A stretch of 45,175 nucleotides of DNA from Pseudomonadota bacterium (GCA_021841585.1 JAKBUS010000015.1:1-45175), one strand, 5' to 3'; positions 15,261 through 29,562 are shown, numbered from the stretch's first letter. A program made the numbers and translations. The notes: generated by a model from the letters alone, not told the origin.

Positions 15261-16393
15261 GTGGCGCAACCGGCATTGCTTGCTCTCGCCGACGGCACAG
15301 TGTTCGTCGGGGAGTCTATCGGGGCCGCCGGGGCTTCCCAGGGCGAGCTTGTGTTCAATACCGCCATGACTGGCTACCAGGAGATCCTCTCGGATCCCTC
15401 GTACGCCAGCCAGATCGTCACGCTGACCTACCCGCATATCGGAAATACCGGCGTCAACGACGAAGACATGGAGGCGGCCGCCATCCACGCTGCCGGTCTT
15501 GTCGTGCGCGACGCGCCGAGCCGTTACAGCAATTACCGTGGCACGGGAGACCTGCAGGGCTTCCTGCAACAGCACGGGGTGGTGGCGATAGCCGGGATCG
15601 ACACGCGCGCGCTCACGCGCCGGTTGCGCGAGAAGGGCGCGCAAAACGCCGTGATCGTGGCGGGCGAAGGCGCCGGTGACCAAGCGGCGGCCGTGGCCCA
15701 GGCGCGTGCCTTTGCCGGTCTCGATGGCCTCGACCTCGCCAAGGTCGTGTCAACACCGCAAACCTACGCCTGGGAAGAGGGGCTCTGGGAGACAAAGGCC
15801 CCGCCGTCACGCTACCACGTGGTGGCTTATGATTACGGGGTCAAGCGCAACATCCTCCGCAGCCTCGCGCAGGCCGGCTGCCGGGTCACGGTCGTGCCGG
15901 CGCAGACCCCGGCCGCGCAGGTGCTCGCCTTGCGGCCCGAGGGCGTGTTCCTCTCGAACGGACCGGGCGATCCCAAGGCCTGCAGCTACGCCATCGACGC
16001 CACGCGCGAGCTCGTGGCCTCGGGCGTGCCGCTTTTTGGCATCTGTCTTGGTCACCAGCTACTCGGGCTTGCCTTGGGCGCCCGCACCGTGAAGATGAAG
16101 TTCGGCCATCATGGCGCCAATCACCCGGTGCTCGACATCGACTCCGGGCGCGTGCTCATCACGAGCCAGAATCATGGATTCGCGGTCGACGAGGCGAGCC
16201 TGCCCAGTTGCCTGCGTGTGACGCATCGCTCGCTGTTCGACGGCTCGGTCCAGGGGCTGGTCCATGCCGATCGGCCGGTATTTTCCTTTCAGGGGCACCC
16301 CGAGGCGAGCCCGGGGCCTCATGACGTGTGGCCGCTTTTTGCGCGATTCACGGCGCTCATGGATGCGGCGCAAAACGGGATTGCGAGGTCCTG

Positions 16394-16394
<1 letters not shown>
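15261..16394 (+). CDS. carA: Carbamoyl-phosphate synthase, small (glutaminase) subunit
   Basis: Releases ammonia from glutamine for carbamoyl-phosphate synthesis, feeding arginine and pyrimidine pathways. The 377-residue protein starts with GTG 15261 after GGGAGG. It contains [20 protein letters not shown], the class I amidotransferase Cys in [19 protein letters not shown], and the His/Glu pair in [13 protein letters not shown]. The stop overlaps the carB ATG (ATGA). Confidence 0.96.
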
Positions 16395-19628
<3,234 letters not shown>

Positions 19629-19636
<8 letters not shown>

Positions 19637-20105
19637 AGTTCCTCTCACGGTAAGCGGCGCCGAGAAGCTAAAGCAGGAGCTGCACCGTCTGAAAACCGTC
19701 GAGCGGCCGCGCATCATACAGGCGATCGCGGAGGCGCGCGCGCATGGCGATTTGTCGGAAAACGCCGAATACCACGCGGCCAAGGAACAGCAAAGTTTTA
19801 TTGAGGGGCGGATAAGCGATGTCGAGACCAAACTTGGCCACGCCCAGATCATAGATCCGCTGACCGTAAACGCCCAAGGCCGGGTCGTGTTTGGCGCGAC
19901 CGTGAATCTTTTCGAGGAAGAGGGGCAGCGCGAGGTCACCTACCAGATCGTGGGCGACGACGAGGCGGATATTCAGGACGGGAAGATATCGATCAGCTCG
20001 CCGATCGCGCGCGCTTTGATCGGCAAGGAGAGCGGCGATATCGTGGAGGTAAACGTCCCGGATGGCACTCGCCAGTATGAGATCCTCGACATCCGCTACG
20101 TCTGA
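19629..20105 (+). CDS. greA: Transcription elongation factor GreA
   Basis: Stimulates RNA cleavage by backtracked RNA polymerase. The 158-residue product has the N-terminal coiled coil with the acidic tip region ([17 protein letters not shown]) and the C-terminal FKBP-like domain ([34 protein letters not shown]). ATG 19629 lies inside carB and has AAGGAG upstream; the in-frame TTG at 19623 is less likely. Confidence 0.96.
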
Positions 20106-20115
20106 TCCGCCTAGG

Positions 20116-20523
20116 GTGTCATCATCCGGGCTTGCACGGGTCGCGGCGGTCTTGTGGATGGGTAGCCTGTGGACCATCGCGGGCGTCGTGCCCTTGCTGT
20201 TCTGGCGGCTACCACAGGCGGTAGCGGGTGGGCTCGCGGGCGATCTGTTCGTCGCCGGGCAGGGTTTAGGTCTCGTATTGGGCGGGATCGTCGCCGGTGC
20301 CGTGCCGGCGGGCCGTTGGCGGCGCCTGGCGCGCATCGCCTGGGGGCTTGACGGGGTGTTTGCGCTGCTCATTTTGCCGATCATGGCCATGCTGCGCGAT
20401 ACCCCGCATTTTGGGCCCGGAAGCCCCTCCTGGGGGCCGTTCATGGCCTTGCACCTCGTGTCCACGACCGTCTACCTCGCAGAGGGCGTCTTGGGACTTG
20501 TAGTCGTGGCCCGCGCCCTGTGA
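20116..20523 (+). CDS. DUF4149-type membrane protein
   Basis: Small integral membrane protein with four hydrophobic segments, resembling DUF4149 (TMEM205-like) proteins of unknown function. Examples are VAAVLWMGSLWTIAGVVPLL, AGQGLGLVLGGIVAG, FALLILPIMAML and the final YLAEGVLGLVVVARAL. The frame is open from ATG 20062, inside greA, but the hydrophobic core begins after GTG 20116, which is 11 bases past the greA stop. The start is uncertain. It sits between greA and rlmE, and co-transcription is likely. Confidence 0.65.
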   Translation: MSSSGLARVAAVLWMGSLWTIAGVVPLLFWRLPQAVAGGLAGDLFVAGQGLGLVLGGIVAGAVPAGRWRRLARIAWGLDGVFALLILPIMAMLRDTPHFGPGSPSWGPFMALHLVSTTVYLAEGVLGLVVVARAL

Positions 20524-20540
20524 AGGCCTGACACCGTCCC

Positions 20541-21167
20541 ATGGCCCGCAACCGCTGGATGGACGAGCACTTCGCCGACCCCTATGTGAAACGCGCGCAG
20601 GCCGAGGGCTACCGCTCACGGGCCGCCTACAAGCTCATGGAGATCGATGCCCGTGACCGCCTCATCCGCCCGGGGTCCGTGATCGCCGATCTCGGCTGCG
20701 CCCCCGGGGGGTTTGCGCAATACGCGGCGCGCCGCCTTGGGCCCGCCGGGCGGATCGTGGCGGTCGATGTCCTGCCCATGGAGCCCTTGCCTGGGGTGGT
20801 GTTCATTCAGGGGGATTTTACCGAGCCCGACTGCTATGAGACCGTGCGCCGCGCCCTCGGGGACCGAGTGGACCTTGTAATTTCCGACATGGCCCCCAAT
20901 ATGAGTGGTGTGGGCGCGTCTGACCAGGCGCGCGCCATGGGCTTGGCCGAGATTGCACTCGATTTCGCCGTCTCGTGCTTGACCCAGGAAGGGAGTTGTC
21001 TTATTAAGGTTTTTCAGGGTGCCGGATTCCCGGAGCTTTTGGCCGACATGCGGCGCCGTTTTCAACGGGTGGCCACGCGCAAACCGCCGGCGTCGCGCCC
21101 CCGAAGCCCCGAGGTTTACCTCCTCGGTACCGCGTTACGGCCTGTTGTGTCGGGACCGGAGTCGTAG
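20541..21167 (+). CDS. rlmE: 23S rRNA 2'-O-methyltransferase RlmE
   Basis: Methylates U2552 of 23S rRNA in the large subunit. The 208-residue product shows the SAM site VIADLGCAPGGFAQYAARRL, the DMAPNMSG motif, LIKVFQGAGF, and the start MARNRWMDEHFADPYVKRAQ. The catalytic K-D-K-E set is compatible with KLMEIDARD, SDMAP and LIKVF. It precedes ftsH as in E. coli; no sigma-32 promoter was found immediately upstream. Confidence 0.95.
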   Translation: MARNRWMDEHFADPYVKRAQAEGYRSRAAYKLMEIDARDRLIRPGSVIADLGCAPGGFAQYAARRLGPAGRIVAVDVLPMEPLPGVVFIQGDFTEPDCYETVRRALGDRVDLVISDMAPNMSGVGASDQARAMGLAEIALDFAVSCLTQEGSCLIKVFQGAGFPELLADMRRRFQRVATRKPPASRPRSPEVYLLGTALRPVVSGPES

Positions 21168-21212
21168 GAGAATGGCGGCAGGCGCGTCTTTTGGGGCGCA
21201 CGAGGTCACACC

Positions 21213-23135
21213 TTGAATAATCTAGCAAAAAATCTGCTCCTATGGCTCATCATCGCCATAGTGCTGATGTCGGTCTTCAACAGCTTCGGCAACCATCATC
21301 CGGCCGTCCGCTCCATTGCCTTCTCGCGATTCATCAATCACGTCAAGCAGGGGCAGGTGGGTGGCGTGGTCATCAAGGGCCACGAGATCACCGGGATCAC
21401 GAAGACCGGCCAGCGCTTCCAGACCTACGCGCCGACCGATTCGGGCTTGGTGAGTCAGCTCCTTAATAATGGTGTGAACGTCAACGCCAAGCCGCCTGCG
21501 CAGCAGTCCCTGTTGTTGCAGATCTTCATCAACTGGTTCCCGTTGCTGCTGTTTGTCGGCGTGTGGATATTCTTCATGCGCCAGATGCAGGGGGGCGGGG
21601 GCGGCCGCAGCGCCATGAGCTTTGGCAAGAGCAAGGCGCGCATGTTGACGGAGGACACCAATAAGGTGACCTTCGAGGATGTGGCTGGTGTCGAAGAGGC
21701 CAAGGAAGAGGTCAAGGAGCTCGTCGAGTTCCTGCGTGATCCGACCAAGTTCCAGAAGCTCGGTGGACGCATCCCGCGCGGCGTGCTCATGACCGGAAGC
21801 CCGGGTACCGGCAAGACCTTGCTGGCGAAGGCCATCGCCGGTGAGGCCAAGGTGCCGTTCTTCTCGATCTCCGGCTCCGACTTTGTGGAGATGTTCGTGG
21901 GCGTGGGCGCCTCGCGCGTGCGCGACATGTTCGATCAGGCCAAGAAGCATGCCCCGTGCATCATTTTCATAGACGAAATCGATGCCGTCGGTCGCCAGCG
22001 CGGCGCGGGTCTTGGTGGCGGTCATGACGAGCGCGAGCAGACCCTGAACCAATTGCTGGTCGAGATGGACGGTTTCGAGGGCAGCGAGGGCGTGATCGTG
22101 ATCGCCGCCACCAACCGGCCGGACGTCCTCGACCCTGCGCTCCTGCGCCCCGGGCGCTTTGACCGTCAGGTGTTCGTGCCGTTGCCGGATATCCGCGGGC
22201 GCGAACAGATCATCCGCATCCATATGCGCAAGGTGCCGGTCTCGGATGACGTGGTCCCGAGCATCCTCGCGCGTGGTACCCCCGGTTTCTCCGGCGCGGA
22301 TCTCGCCAATCTCGTGAACGAGGCGGCGCTGTTTGCGGCGCGCGCGAACAAGCGTCTCGTGGAGATGCAGGACTTCGAACTCGCCAAGGACAAGATCGTC
22401 ATGGGCGCCGAGCGCCGGTCTATCGTGATGCCCGAAAAAGAGCGCGTCAACACCGCGTATCACGAGTCGGGCCACACCGTGGTCGCGCGTCTTTTGCCCA
22501 ACACCGATCCCGTGCACAAGGTGACCATCATTCCTCGTGGAAGGGCGCTCGGGGTGACGATGCAGTTGCCCACCGAGGACCGCTACAGCCATGACCGCGA
22601 GTACCTCTTGTCGACCATCGCCGTGCTCATGGCCGGGCGCATCGCCGAGGAGGTGTTCATGCATCAGATGACCACCGGGGCCGCCAACGATTTCGAACGG
22701 GCCACGGAGCTTGCGCGCAACATGGTGAGTCGCTGGGGGATGAGCGACCGGCTCGGCACGCGTGTCTATGGCGAGAATCAGAGCGAGGTCTTTCTTGGAC
22801 GCGATGTCACCACTCATAAGAACCTGAGTGATGCCACGGCGCAGCTCGTGGATGCCGAGATACGGCGTATCGTCGACGAACAGTATGGCCGTGCGCGGCG
22901 CATCATCGAGACCAACAAGGACAAGGTGGAGGTGATGGCGGGCATGTTGCTCGAGTGGGAGACCCTCGAAACGGATCAGATTAACGACATCATGGAAGGC
23001 CGTAAGCCGCGTCCGCCCTACGGCTTCAACGATAGCAACACCACCACCCCGGGGGGCGACAGCAGCGAGCCCAAGGCCGCCGACCGGGCGCGCGTGAAGC
23101 CGCGCATGGATACGCCGGCCGGGGAATCGCGGTAG
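21213..23135 (+). CDS. ftsH: ATP-dependent zinc metalloprotease FtsH
   Basis: Inner-membrane AAA protease that degrades misassembled membrane proteins and regulators such as LpxC and sigma-32 in E. coli. The 640-residue protein has two membrane segments around a periplasmic domain (N-terminal [16 protein letters not shown], then [20 protein letters not shown]). It has Walker [13 protein letters not shown], Walker [13 protein letters not shown], the SRH region and the zinc site HESGH. It starts with TTG at 21213 after GAGGT; no in-frame ATG fits the family N-terminus. Confidence 0.97.
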   Translation: MNNLAKNLLLWLIIAIVLMSVFNSFGNHHPAVRSIAFSRFINHVKQGQVGGVVIKGHEITGITKTGQRFQTYAPTDSGLVSQLLNNGVNVNAKPPAQQSLLLQIFINWFPLLLFVGVWIFFMRQMQGGGGGRSAMSFGKSKARMLTEDTNKVTFEDVAGVEEAKEEVKELVEFLRDPTKFQKLGGRIPRGVLMTGSPGTGKTLLAKAIAGEAKVPFFSISGSDFVEMFVGVGASRVRDMFDQAKKHAPCIIFIDEIDAVGRQRGAGLGGGHDEREQTLNQLLVEMDGFEGSEGVIVIAATNRPDVLDPALLRPGRFDRQVFVPLPDIRGREQIIRIHMRKVPVSDDVVPSILARGTPGFSGADLANLVNEAALFAARANKRLVEMQDFELAKDKIVMGAERRSIVMPEKERVNTAYHESGHTVVARLLPNTDPVHKVTIIPRGRALGVTMQLPTEDRYSHDREYLLSTIAVLMAGRIAEEVFMHQMTTGAANDFERATELARNMVSRWGMSDRLGTRVYGENQSEVFLGRDVTTHKNLSDATAQLVDAEIRRIVDEQYGRARRIIETNKDKVEVMAGMLLEWETLETDQINDIMEGRKPRPPYGFNDSNTTTPGGDSSEPKAADRARVKPRMDTPAGESR

Positions 23136-23139
23136 AGCA

Positions 23140-23982
23140 GTGGCGGCGCGCGAGCCTAAGGCCGCCGCCTCGTGGCTGCGCACCGATGGCCGGGTGGCCA
23201 TCATGGCTATCCTAAACGTAACCCCCGATTCCTTTTCGGACGGGGGTCTTTTTTTGTCTCCAGACAAGGCGTTGCGCCACGCCGAGGCGCTGGTCGAGGC
23301 GGGTGCCGACATCATTGATGTCGGCGGGGAGTCGACGCGTCCCGGGGCGCGGCCGGTAAGCGCCGATGAGGAATGTGCGCGCGTGGTCCCGGTGGTGGCG
23401 GCCCTGCATGCGCGCGTGCCCGTGCCGTTATCGGTCGATACCTCGGAACCCCGCGTCATGAGCGAGGCGGTCGCGGCCGGGGCCTCCTTCATCAATGACG
23501 TGCGAGCCCTGACGAGACCCGGGGCGCTGGCGATGGCGGCGGCCCTCGAGGTGCCGGTTTGTCTGATGCACGAGCCGGCGGGGTCGTCCATGATAGGGAC
23601 GCGCATCGCCGGGCGGGATGTGGTGACCGAAGTCCTCTCCTATCTCGAGGCGCGTCTGCGGGCCGCGCAAGGCGCGGGAATCCCGCGCGCGCGCATCCTG
23701 ATCGACCCGGGTTTCGGTTTTGGCAAGGACTTGGCCGAGAACCAGGCGCTGCTGCGGGCGTTACCGAGGATCGCGGCGCTCGCGCCCGTGCTTGCGGGCT
23801 TGTCGCGCAAGCGCATGACCGGCGAGCCCTGGGATCTGCCGGTGGATGGGCGTTTGCATACGAGCATTGCGCTCGCGCTCGCGGCTATAAAGGGCGGCGC
23901 CCGGGTGGTGCGCGTCCATGATGTACGCGCGACCCGGGAAGCGGTACGCGCCTGGGAATGGGTATTCGAACCTAAGGAGTAG
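23140..23982 (+). CDS. folP: Dihydropteroate synthase
   Basis: Condenses p-aminobenzoate with the pterin precursor in folate synthesis; the sulfonamide target. The 280-residue product contains [63 protein letters not shown] and GLSRKRMTG. It begins with GTG 23140, four bases after the ftsH stop, as in other ftsH-folP-glmM clusters. Confidence 0.96.
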   Translation: MAAREPKAAASWLRTDGRVAIMAILNVTPDSFSDGGLFLSPDKALRHAEALVEAGADIIDVGGESTRPGARPVSADEECARVVPVVAALHARVPVPLSVDTSEPRVMSEAVAAGASFINDVRALTRPGALAMAAALEVPVCLMHEPAGSSMIGTRIAGRDVVTEVLSYLEARLRAAQGAGIPRARILIDPGFGFGKDLAENQALLRALPRIAALAPVLAGLSRKRMTGEPWDLPVDGRLHTSIALALAAIKGGARVVRVHDVRATREAVRAWEWVFEPKE

Positions 23983-23987
23983 GTAGC

Positions 23988-25355
23988 GTGAAACGTCATT
24001 TCTTTGGTACGGACGGGATCCGTGGCCGGGTCGGCGAGGAGCCGGTGACGCCAGAGACCGTGCTTAAGCTGGGGTGGGCCGCCGGGCGCGTGCTGTTGGC
24101 CGAGGGTGATGGTGGCGGGAGCGTGCTGATTGGTAAGGATACGCGCATCTCGGGCTATCTCCTCGAGTCGGCACTCGAGGCCGGCTTGTCCGCGGCAGGC
24201 GCGGACATCCGCCTGATTGGACCCATGCCGACCCCGGGCATTGCCTATCTCACGCGCACGGCGCGCGCCCAGGCCGGCATCGTCATCAGCGCCTCGCACA
24301 ATCCCTACGAGGACAACGGCATCAAGTTCTTCTCGTCGTCGGGCACGAAATTGGCAGACGAGGTCGAATGCGCCATCGAGGCCATGATGCGCAGGCCCAT
24401 GCGCACCGTGCCCTCGGCCGAGCTTGGCAAGGTACGGCGTTTCGCCGATGCCGCTGGCCGGTATATCGAATTCTGCAAGAGTACCTTTCCCTGTCGGTTG
24501 GGGCTTGGCGGCCTCAAGGTCGTGGTGGATTGCGCGCATGGTGCCGCCTACCAGATCGCGCCCCATGTATTCGAGGAGCTCGGCGCGCATGTGGTCGCGA
24601 TCGGCAATGCCCCGGATGGCTTCAATATCAACCGCGAGTGCGGCTCGACCTGTCCGGAGACCCTACGTCAGGCGGTATTGAGCGAGAAGGCCGATCTCGG
24701 CATCGCCCTGGATGGTGATGGTGACCGCGTGATCATGGTTGATCACGCCGGCCACATCATCGATGGCGACCGCATCCTGTATATGATCGCCGCCCACCGC
24801 CAGCACATGGGTGTGCCCGTGCCGGGCGTGGCCGGTACGCTCATGAGCAATGTCGGCCTGGAGCAGGCCCTAAGACGCCTCGGCATCCCATTCGGGCGCG
24901 CCGCCGTGGGCGACCGTTATGTCATGGCGCTGCTCTCCGAGCGCGGCTGGGATTTGGGGGGCGAGGCCTCCGGACATGTGATCTGTCTCGACAAGGCGAC
25001 CACCGGCGATGGTGTCATCGCCGCGCTCCAGGTGCTGGCGGCGATGCGCGAGTCCGAGCACAGCCTGGCCGAGTTGAGCGAAGGCATGCACGTCTACCCG
25101 CAGACGATCGTGAATGTGAGCTTGAATCGCGGCGTGTCGGCGCGCGATGTCGTGCATGCCCCGGCGGTGCTTGCCCTCCTGAAGGATGTGGAGCGACTCC
25201 TGGGTCATGAGGGGCGCGTGGTCTTGCGGCCCTCGGGGACCGAACCTGTCGTGCGCGTCATGGTCGAGGCCGCCGAGGCGCGTACGGTGACGGAGTTGAC
25301 CGCACAGCTGGCATCGGCCGTGGCCAAGGCGGCCGCCGCCGCCGACGTCGTCTGA
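23988..25355 (+). CDS. glmM: Phosphoglucosamine mutase
   Basis: Converts glucosamine-6-phosphate to glucosamine-1-phosphate for UDP-GlcNAc and cell-wall synthesis. The 455-residue protein starts [19 protein letters not shown] and has the catalytic Ser in [19 protein letters not shown]. The metal site is [16 protein letters not shown], and the C-terminal phosphate loop is [17 protein letters not shown]. It starts with GTG 23988, five bases after folP. Confidence 0.96.
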   Translation: MKRHFFGTDGIRGRVGEEPVTPETVLKLGWAAGRVLLAEGDGGGSVLIGKDTRISGYLLESALEAGLSAAGADIRLIGPMPTPGIAYLTRTARAQAGIVISASHNPYEDNGIKFFSSSGTKLADEVECAIEAMMRRPMRTVPSAELGKVRRFADAAGRYIEFCKSTFPCRLGLGGLKVVVDCAHGAAYQIAPHVFEELGAHVVAIGNAPDGFNINRECGSTCPETLRQAVLSEKADLGIALDGDGDRVIMVDHAGHIIDGDRILYMIAAHRQHMGVPVPGVAGTLMSNVGLEQALRRLGIPFGRAAVGDRYVMALLSERGWDLGGEASGHVICLDKATTGDGVIAALQVLAAMRESEHSLAELSEGMHVYPQTIVNVSLNRGVSARDVVHAPAVLALLKDVERLLGHEGRVVLRPSGTEPVVRVMVEAAEARTVTELTAQLASAVAKAAAAADVV

Positions 25356-25393
25356 CCGCGATCACGGAGGGGGATTTTCGCTGGTACGGGAAA

Positions 25394-25422
25394 TTGCTTT
25401 CCCGCCGGCTTGCCGGTAACAT
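25394..25422 (+). promoter_or_regulatory. Possible tpiA promoter
   Basis: TTGCTT (25394-25399) and TAACAT (25417-25422) are spaced by 17 bases in the 105-base gap between glmM and tpiA, the largest gap in this part of the cluster. Confidence 0.4.
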
Positions 25423-25460
25423 CGGCGCGCATTTTGTAGAGAATACTGAGAGGGGGAGGC

Positions 25461-26228
25461 ATGCGGCGGCCACTAGTCATGGGAAATTGGAAGATGAATG
25501 GCCGCCGCCACGTGGCGCAGTCTCTGCTGTCGGCGGTGGCGGCTGAGGCCACGACCTTCTCCGGCGTCGATGTCGTGGTGTGTCCGCCGCATTGCTATCT
25601 CGGGCTTGCCGCCGAACAGCTCGGAGATTGCGCGGGCATCGTCTGCGGGGCGCAGGATGTGAGCGCATACGGAGACGGGGCCTATACCGGCGAGGTCTCG
25701 GCGGACATGGCGCGCGACATGGGGTGCGAATTTGCTATCATAGGGCACTCCGAGCGGCGCACGCTCTTTGGGGAGACCGATGGTGTGGTCGCGCAAAAGT
25801 TCGCGCGCGCACTGGCCGCCGACATGACTCCCGTGCTGTGCGTGGGAGAGACCGCCGAAGAGCGCGATGCCGAGCGCACCCGCGAGGTCGTGCTACGGCA
25901 AATTGGCGCGGTGTTTGCCGTCTGCGGCGCGAACGCTTTTGACCGCGCGGTCGTGGCCTATGAGCCGGTGTGGGCGATCGGCAGCGGGCGTGCCGCAAGC
26001 CCCGATGAGGCGCAGGCGGTGCATCGCGACATCCGTGACGCCGTGGCGCAACAGAATCCCGAGGCAGCCGCCAGTCTCCGTATATTGTACGGTGGCAGCG
26101 TCAAGGCGCAGAATGCCAGAGAGCTGTTTGCGCGGGCCGACATCGATGGCGGCTTGATCGGGGGGGCATCCCTCGTCGCGGGCGATTTTGTGGGTATTTG
26201 CCGAGCGGCGTGTTCCGCATCGGCGTGA
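25461..26228 (+). CDS. tpiA: Triosephosphate isomerase
   Basis: Interconverts dihydroxyacetone phosphate and glyceraldehyde-3-phosphate in glycolysis and gluconeogenesis. The 255-residue product contains VMGNWKMNG, the catalytic His in FAIIGHSERRTLFGE, the catalytic Glu in VVAYEPVWAIGSG, and the phosphate-binding ILYGGSVK and DGGLIGGASL. GGGGGAGG precedes ATG 25461. Confidence 0.96.
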   Translation: MRRPLVMGNWKMNGRRHVAQSLLSAVAAEATTFSGVDVVVCPPHCYLGLAAEQLGDCAGIVCGAQDVSAYGDGAYTGEVSADMARDMGCEFAIIGHSERRTLFGETDGVVAQKFARALAADMTPVLCVGETAEERDAERTREVVLRQIGAVFAVCGANAFDRAVVAYEPVWAIGSGRAASPDEAQAVHRDIRDAVAQQNPEAAASLRILYGGSVKAQNARELFARADIDGGLIGGASLVAGDFVGICRAACSASA

Positions 26229-26243
26229 GATTTTAAGGACGTC

Positions 26244-26588
26244 ATGGCGACGGTTTTAATGGTCATACAGGTTTTGGTGGCGCTCGCGCTCATCGCTGTC
26301 GTGCTCATACAGCACGGCAAGGGGGCGGATATGGGCGCCTCCTTTGGCGGCGGGTCTTCGCAGACCCTGTTTGGCGCGCGCGGCTCAGCCACATTTCTGA
26401 GCCGCGTGACGGCCGTGCTCGCCACGCTGTTTTTCGCTACCAGTCTGGGGCTTGCCTACCTCTCGGCGCGCCCGCACTCGGTCCCGAGTGTGATAAGACT
26501 CGTGCAGCACAAGGCGCCGGCAGTCCCGGCGCCGCAGTCGGCTCCGCCGTCTTCCGTGCCGGGCATACCGGTTCACAAGGCCCCTTAG
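26244..26588 (+). CDS. secG: Preprotein translocase subunit SecG
   Basis: Inner-membrane subunit of SecYEG. The 114-residue protein has two membrane helices, [20 protein letters not shown] and [20 protein letters not shown]. Between them is the conserved [20 protein letters not shown] loop. A Pro/Ala-rich C-terminal tail follows. The tpiA-secG-tRNA-Leu order matches many gammaproteobacteria, including the secG-leuU link of E. coli. Confidence 0.95.
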   Translation: MATVLMVIQVLVALALIAVVLIQHGKGADMGASFGGGSSQTLFGARGSATFLSRVTAVLATLFFATSLGLAYLSARPHSVPSVIRLVQHKAPAVPAPQSAPPSSVPGIPVHKAP

Positions 26589-26625
26589 AGTAGGGTCGGG
26601 AGAGGCGCGAGACAGCGTTACATTA

Positions 26626-26710
26626 GCCGAAGTGGTGGAATTGGTAGACACGCCGTCTTGAGGGGGCGGTGGCGCAAGCTGTGCGGGTTCGAGTCCCGCC
26701 TTCGGCACCA
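26626..26710 (+). tRNA. tRNA-Leu (GAG)
   Basis: Acceptor GCCGAAG (26626-26632) pairs with CTTCGGC (26700-26706), followed by A and encoded CCA. The anticodon arm CCGTC-TTGAGGG-GGCGG gives anticodon GAG. A long variable arm and GCGGGTTCGAGTCCCGC complete a class II leucine tRNA of 85 bases. It lies between secG and nuoA. Confidence 0.97.
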
Positions 26711-26790
26711 ATTTATAAGTCCTCCGGCCGACCCCTTCAGGGTGGGCTAACTGCTTGAAATAGAATAAAACCATCGCATGAGGCCGCGGC

Positions 26791-26820
26791 TTGACTTGGG
26801 TGCGCCGGGGTGCCTAGACT
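26791..26820 (+). promoter_or_regulatory. Promoter of the nuo operon
   Basis: TTGACT (26791-26796) and TAGACT (26815-26820), 18 bases apart, lie 52 bases upstream of nuoA in the only sizeable gap before the operon. No clear ArcA or FNR site was recognised. Confidence 0.6.
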
Positions 26821-26872
26821 AGCCGACTCGCCTGCGATCAGCTGGTTTGAGGCCCCATTTTGAGGAGAGCGG

Positions 26873-27229
26873 ATGTTAAACGATTATCTGCCCATTCTGA
26901 TATTCATAGGTGTCGGCCTTTTGGTCGGCGTCTTGCCAATGGTCCTAGGCCGCCTCGTCGCCCCGCATCACCCCGATTCCGCAAAGCTGTCGCCGTATGA
27001 GTGTGGCTTTGAGGCCTTCGAGGATACGCGCATGAAGTTCGATGTGCGCTACTATCTCGTCGCGATCCTATTCATCGTTTTTGATCTTGAGATTGCCTTT
27101 TTGTTCCCCTGGGCTGTGGCCCTGAAACAGATCGGACGCCCGGGCTTCCTGGCAATGGTCCTCTTTCTGGGAATTTTGATCGTGGGATTTGTCTACGAGT
27201 GGATGAAAGGGGCGCTTGAGTGGGAGTAG
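26873..27229 (+). CDS. nuoA: NADH-quinone oxidoreductase subunit A
   Basis: Membrane subunit at the hinge of complex I. The 118-residue protein has three membrane helices and the conserved loop [20 protein letters not shown], followed by [27 protein letters not shown] precedes ATG 26873. The stop overlaps the nuoB GTG by ten bases. First gene of the operon. Confidence 0.97.
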   Translation: MLNDYLPILIFIGVGLLVGVLPMVLGRLVAPHHPDSAKLSPYECGFEAFEDTRMKFDVRYYLVAILFIVFDLEIAFLFPWAVALKQIGRPGFLAMVLFLGILIVGFVYEWMKGALEWE

Positions 27230-27696
27230 AAGGCGGTCTCGACAAGGGCTGGGTTGTCACCTCCGCCGACAAGCTCATTAATTGGACACGGACCGGTTCC
27301 CTTTGGCCCATGACCTTTGGGCTTGCGTGCTGCGCCGTGGAGATGATGCACGCGGGCGCCGCTCGTTACGATCTCGATCGTTTCGGGGTGGTGTTTCGGC
27401 CGAGCCCGCGCCAATCGGATGTCATGATCGTGGCCGGCACGCTCGTCAACAAGATGGCTCCGGCCCTGCGCAAGGTCTATGACCAGATGGCTGAGCCGCG
27501 CTGGGTCATTTCCATGGGGTCGTGTGCGAATGGAGGCGGTTATTATCACTATTCGTATTCCGTGGTGCGTGGCTGCGACCGGATCGTACCGGTGGATGTC
27601 TATGTCCCCGGATGCCCGCCGACGGCCGAGGCGCTCCTCTACGGCATCATTCAACTTCAAAACAAGATTCGGCGCACGAACACGATCGCGCGCTGA
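27220..27696 (+). CDS. nuoB: NADH-quinone oxidoreductase subunit B
   Basis: Carries the terminal [4Fe-4S] cluster N2 next to the quinone site. The Cys ligands are visible in [22 protein letters not shown] and [16 protein letters not shown]. The product is 158 residues, starting with GTG 27220 inside nuoA. Peripheral arm subunit. Confidence 0.97.
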   Translation: MGVEGGLDKGWVVTSADKLINWTRTGSLWPMTFGLACCAVEMMHAGAARYDLDRFGVVFRPSPRQSDVMIVAGTLVNKMAPALRKVYDQMAEPRWVISMGSCANGGGYYHYSYSVVRGCDRIVPVDVYVPGCPPTAEALLYGIIQLQNKIRRTNTIAR

Positions 27697-27718
27697 ATCG
27701 GATGCAATCGTTTAATCC

Positions 27719-28321
27719 ATGACCACACAAGCGCATGAGGTCCTCCGCGACTACGCCCAAAAAACTCTGGGTGATGCCCTCGTCGCCGCCAAGATCGAGC
27801 ACGGGGAACTCACCCTCGAGCTAGCGCGCGAAAAGTGGCGATTCTGCGCTGGCATCCTGCGCGACGATCCAGGCTTTGGCTTCGAACAGCTTATCGATCT
27901 TTGCGGCGTGGATTATCTGACTTATGGGGAACGCGAACGCCGCGCGCCGCGATTTGCGGTGGTGGCGCATCTTCTGTCGCTGCGCTACAACCGGCGCGTG
28001 CGCCTACGCACCTTTCTCGACGACGAGGGCCCGGTCGTGGCGTCTTTGACCGAGGTGTGGAATTCCGCCGATTGGTACGAACGCGAGGCCTTCGACCTGT
28101 TCGGTTTCATCTTCGAGGGCCACAAGGATCTGCGGCGTCTTTTGACCGACTATGGTTTTGTCGGTCACCCGTTCCGCAAGGATTTCCCGATCTCGGGGCG
28201 GGTCGAGATGCGTTACGATCCGGATAAGCGGCGCGTCGTGTACGAGCCTGTCAGTATCGAGCCGCGTGTGCTGGTGCCGCGCGTAATCCGCGAGGAGGGC
28301 TACGGTGGCCGAGATTCGTAA
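27719..28321 (+). CDS. nuoC: NADH-quinone oxidoreductase subunit C
   Basis: 30-kDa-type subunit of the peripheral arm, 200 residues. It has the family signature [20 protein letters not shown] followed by [19 protein letters not shown]. It is separate from nuoD, unlike the nuoCD fusion of E. coli, and overlaps the nuoD start by 17 bases. Confidence 0.96.
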   Translation: MTTQAHEVLRDYAQKTLGDALVAAKIEHGELTLELAREKWRFCAGILRDDPGFGFEQLIDLCGVDYLTYGERERRAPRFAVVAHLLSLRYNRRVRLRTFLDDEGPVVASLTEVWNSADWYEREAFDLFGFIFEGHKDLRRLLTDYGFVGHPFRKDFPISGRVEMRYDPDKRRVVYEPVSIEPRVLVPRVIREEGYGGRDS

Positions 28322-29558
28322 TTACACCATGAACTTCGGGCCCCAGCACCCCGCCGCCCACGGCGTGTTGCGTCTGGTCCTGGAGCTCGATGGCGAAGTC
28401 ATAGAGCGCGCCGACCCGCATATCGGGCTTTTGCACCGTGCCACCGAGAAGCTCGCTGAAACCAAGCCCTATAACCAGTCGATACCTTATATGGACCGGC
28501 TGGATTATGTGTCGATGATGGTCAATGAGCACGCCTACGTCATGGCCTTGGAGAAGCTGCTGGAGGTCGACGTCCCGATCCGCGCGCAGTACATCCGCGT
28601 GATGTTCGATGAGATCACACGCATCTTGAATCATTTGCTGTGGCTTGGGGCGCACGCCCTCGACATCGGCGCCATGACGGTCTTTCTGTATGCCTTCCGC
28701 GAGCGCGAGGACCTGATGGACGTGTACGAGGCGGTATCGGGCGCGCGCATGCATGCGAGCTACTACCGCGTGGGCGGGGTGTACCGCGATCTGCCAGACA
28801 GCATGCCGCGCTACAGCGAGTCGCGCTGGCATGATGCCGGGGACGTGGCGCGCATGAATGCCAATCGCGGCGGGAGTCTGCTCGATTTCCTGGGCGATTT
28901 CTGTGCGCGGTTCCCGGGTTACATCGACGACTACGAGACGTTGCTCACCGATAATCGCATCTGGAAGCAGCGCACCGTCGGCATCGGCGTGGTAAGTCCT
29001 GAGCGCGCCTTGCAGCTGGGGTTCACGGGACCGATGCTAAGGGGCTCGGGCGTGGAGTGGGATCTGCGCAAGAAGCAGCCCTACGAGGTGTACGACAAGC
29101 TGGATTTCGATATACCGGTGGGGGTCCACGGGGACTGCTACGACCGCTATCTCGTGCGCGTCGAGGAGATGCGCCAGTCCAACCGCATCGTGGCGCAATG
29201 CATCGGTTGGTTGCGCGCGAATCCGGGGCCGGTGATCGCTACGGATCACAAGATCGTGCCGCCCTCGCGCGCGGAGATGAAGGCCGACATGGAGGCCTTG
29301 ATTCACCACTTCAAGCTCTTTACCGAGGGGTATTCGGTCCCCGAAGGCGAGGCCTATGCGGCGGTCGAGCACCCCAAGGGGGAGTTCGGCATCTATCTCA
29401 TGTCCGACGGCGCCAACAAGCCTTTCCGCTTGAAGATCCGCGCCCCCGGATTTGCCCACTTGGCGGCGCTCGACGAGATGACCCGCGGACACATGATCGC
29501 GGACGTGGTGGCCATCATCGGCACCCAGGACATCGTTTTCGGCGAGATCGACAGGTGA
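28305..29558 (+). CDS. nuoD: NADH-quinone oxidoreductase subunit D
   Basis: 49-kDa-type subunit that helps form the quinone-binding pocket. The 417-residue protein starts with GTG 28305 and has the N-terminal [50 protein letters not shown], and the C-terminal [14 protein letters not shown] and [12 protein letters not shown]. The quinone-site His/Tyr region is intact (GPQHPAAHG). Confidence 0.97.
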   Translation: MAEIRNYTMNFGPQHPAAHGVLRLVLELDGEVIERADPHIGLLHRATEKLAETKPYNQSIPYMDRLDYVSMMVNEHAYVMALEKLLEVDVPIRAQYIRVMFDEITRILNHLLWLGAHALDIGAMTVFLYAFREREDLMDVYEAVSGARMHASYYRVGGVYRDLPDSMPRYSESRWHDAGDVARMNANRGGSLLDFLGDFCARFPGYIDDYETLLTDNRIWKQRTVGIGVVSPERALQLGFTGPMLRGSGVEWDLRKKQPYEVYDKLDFDIPVGVHGDCYDRYLVRVEEMRQSNRIVAQCIGWLRANPGPVIATDHKIVPPSRAEMKADMEALIHHFKLFTEGYSVPEGEAYAAVEHPKGEFGIYLMSDGANKPFRLKIRAPGFAHLAALDEMTRGHMIADVVAIIGTQDIVFGEIDR

Positions 29559-29562
29559 GTTT

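Noticed and set aside
21240-23606. Very long open frame (788 codons) antisense to ftsH
   Set aside because: High GC content removes stop codons opposite strongly biased coding sequence. The His/Arg/Leu-rich translation is typical of such shadows and ftsH is unmistakable.
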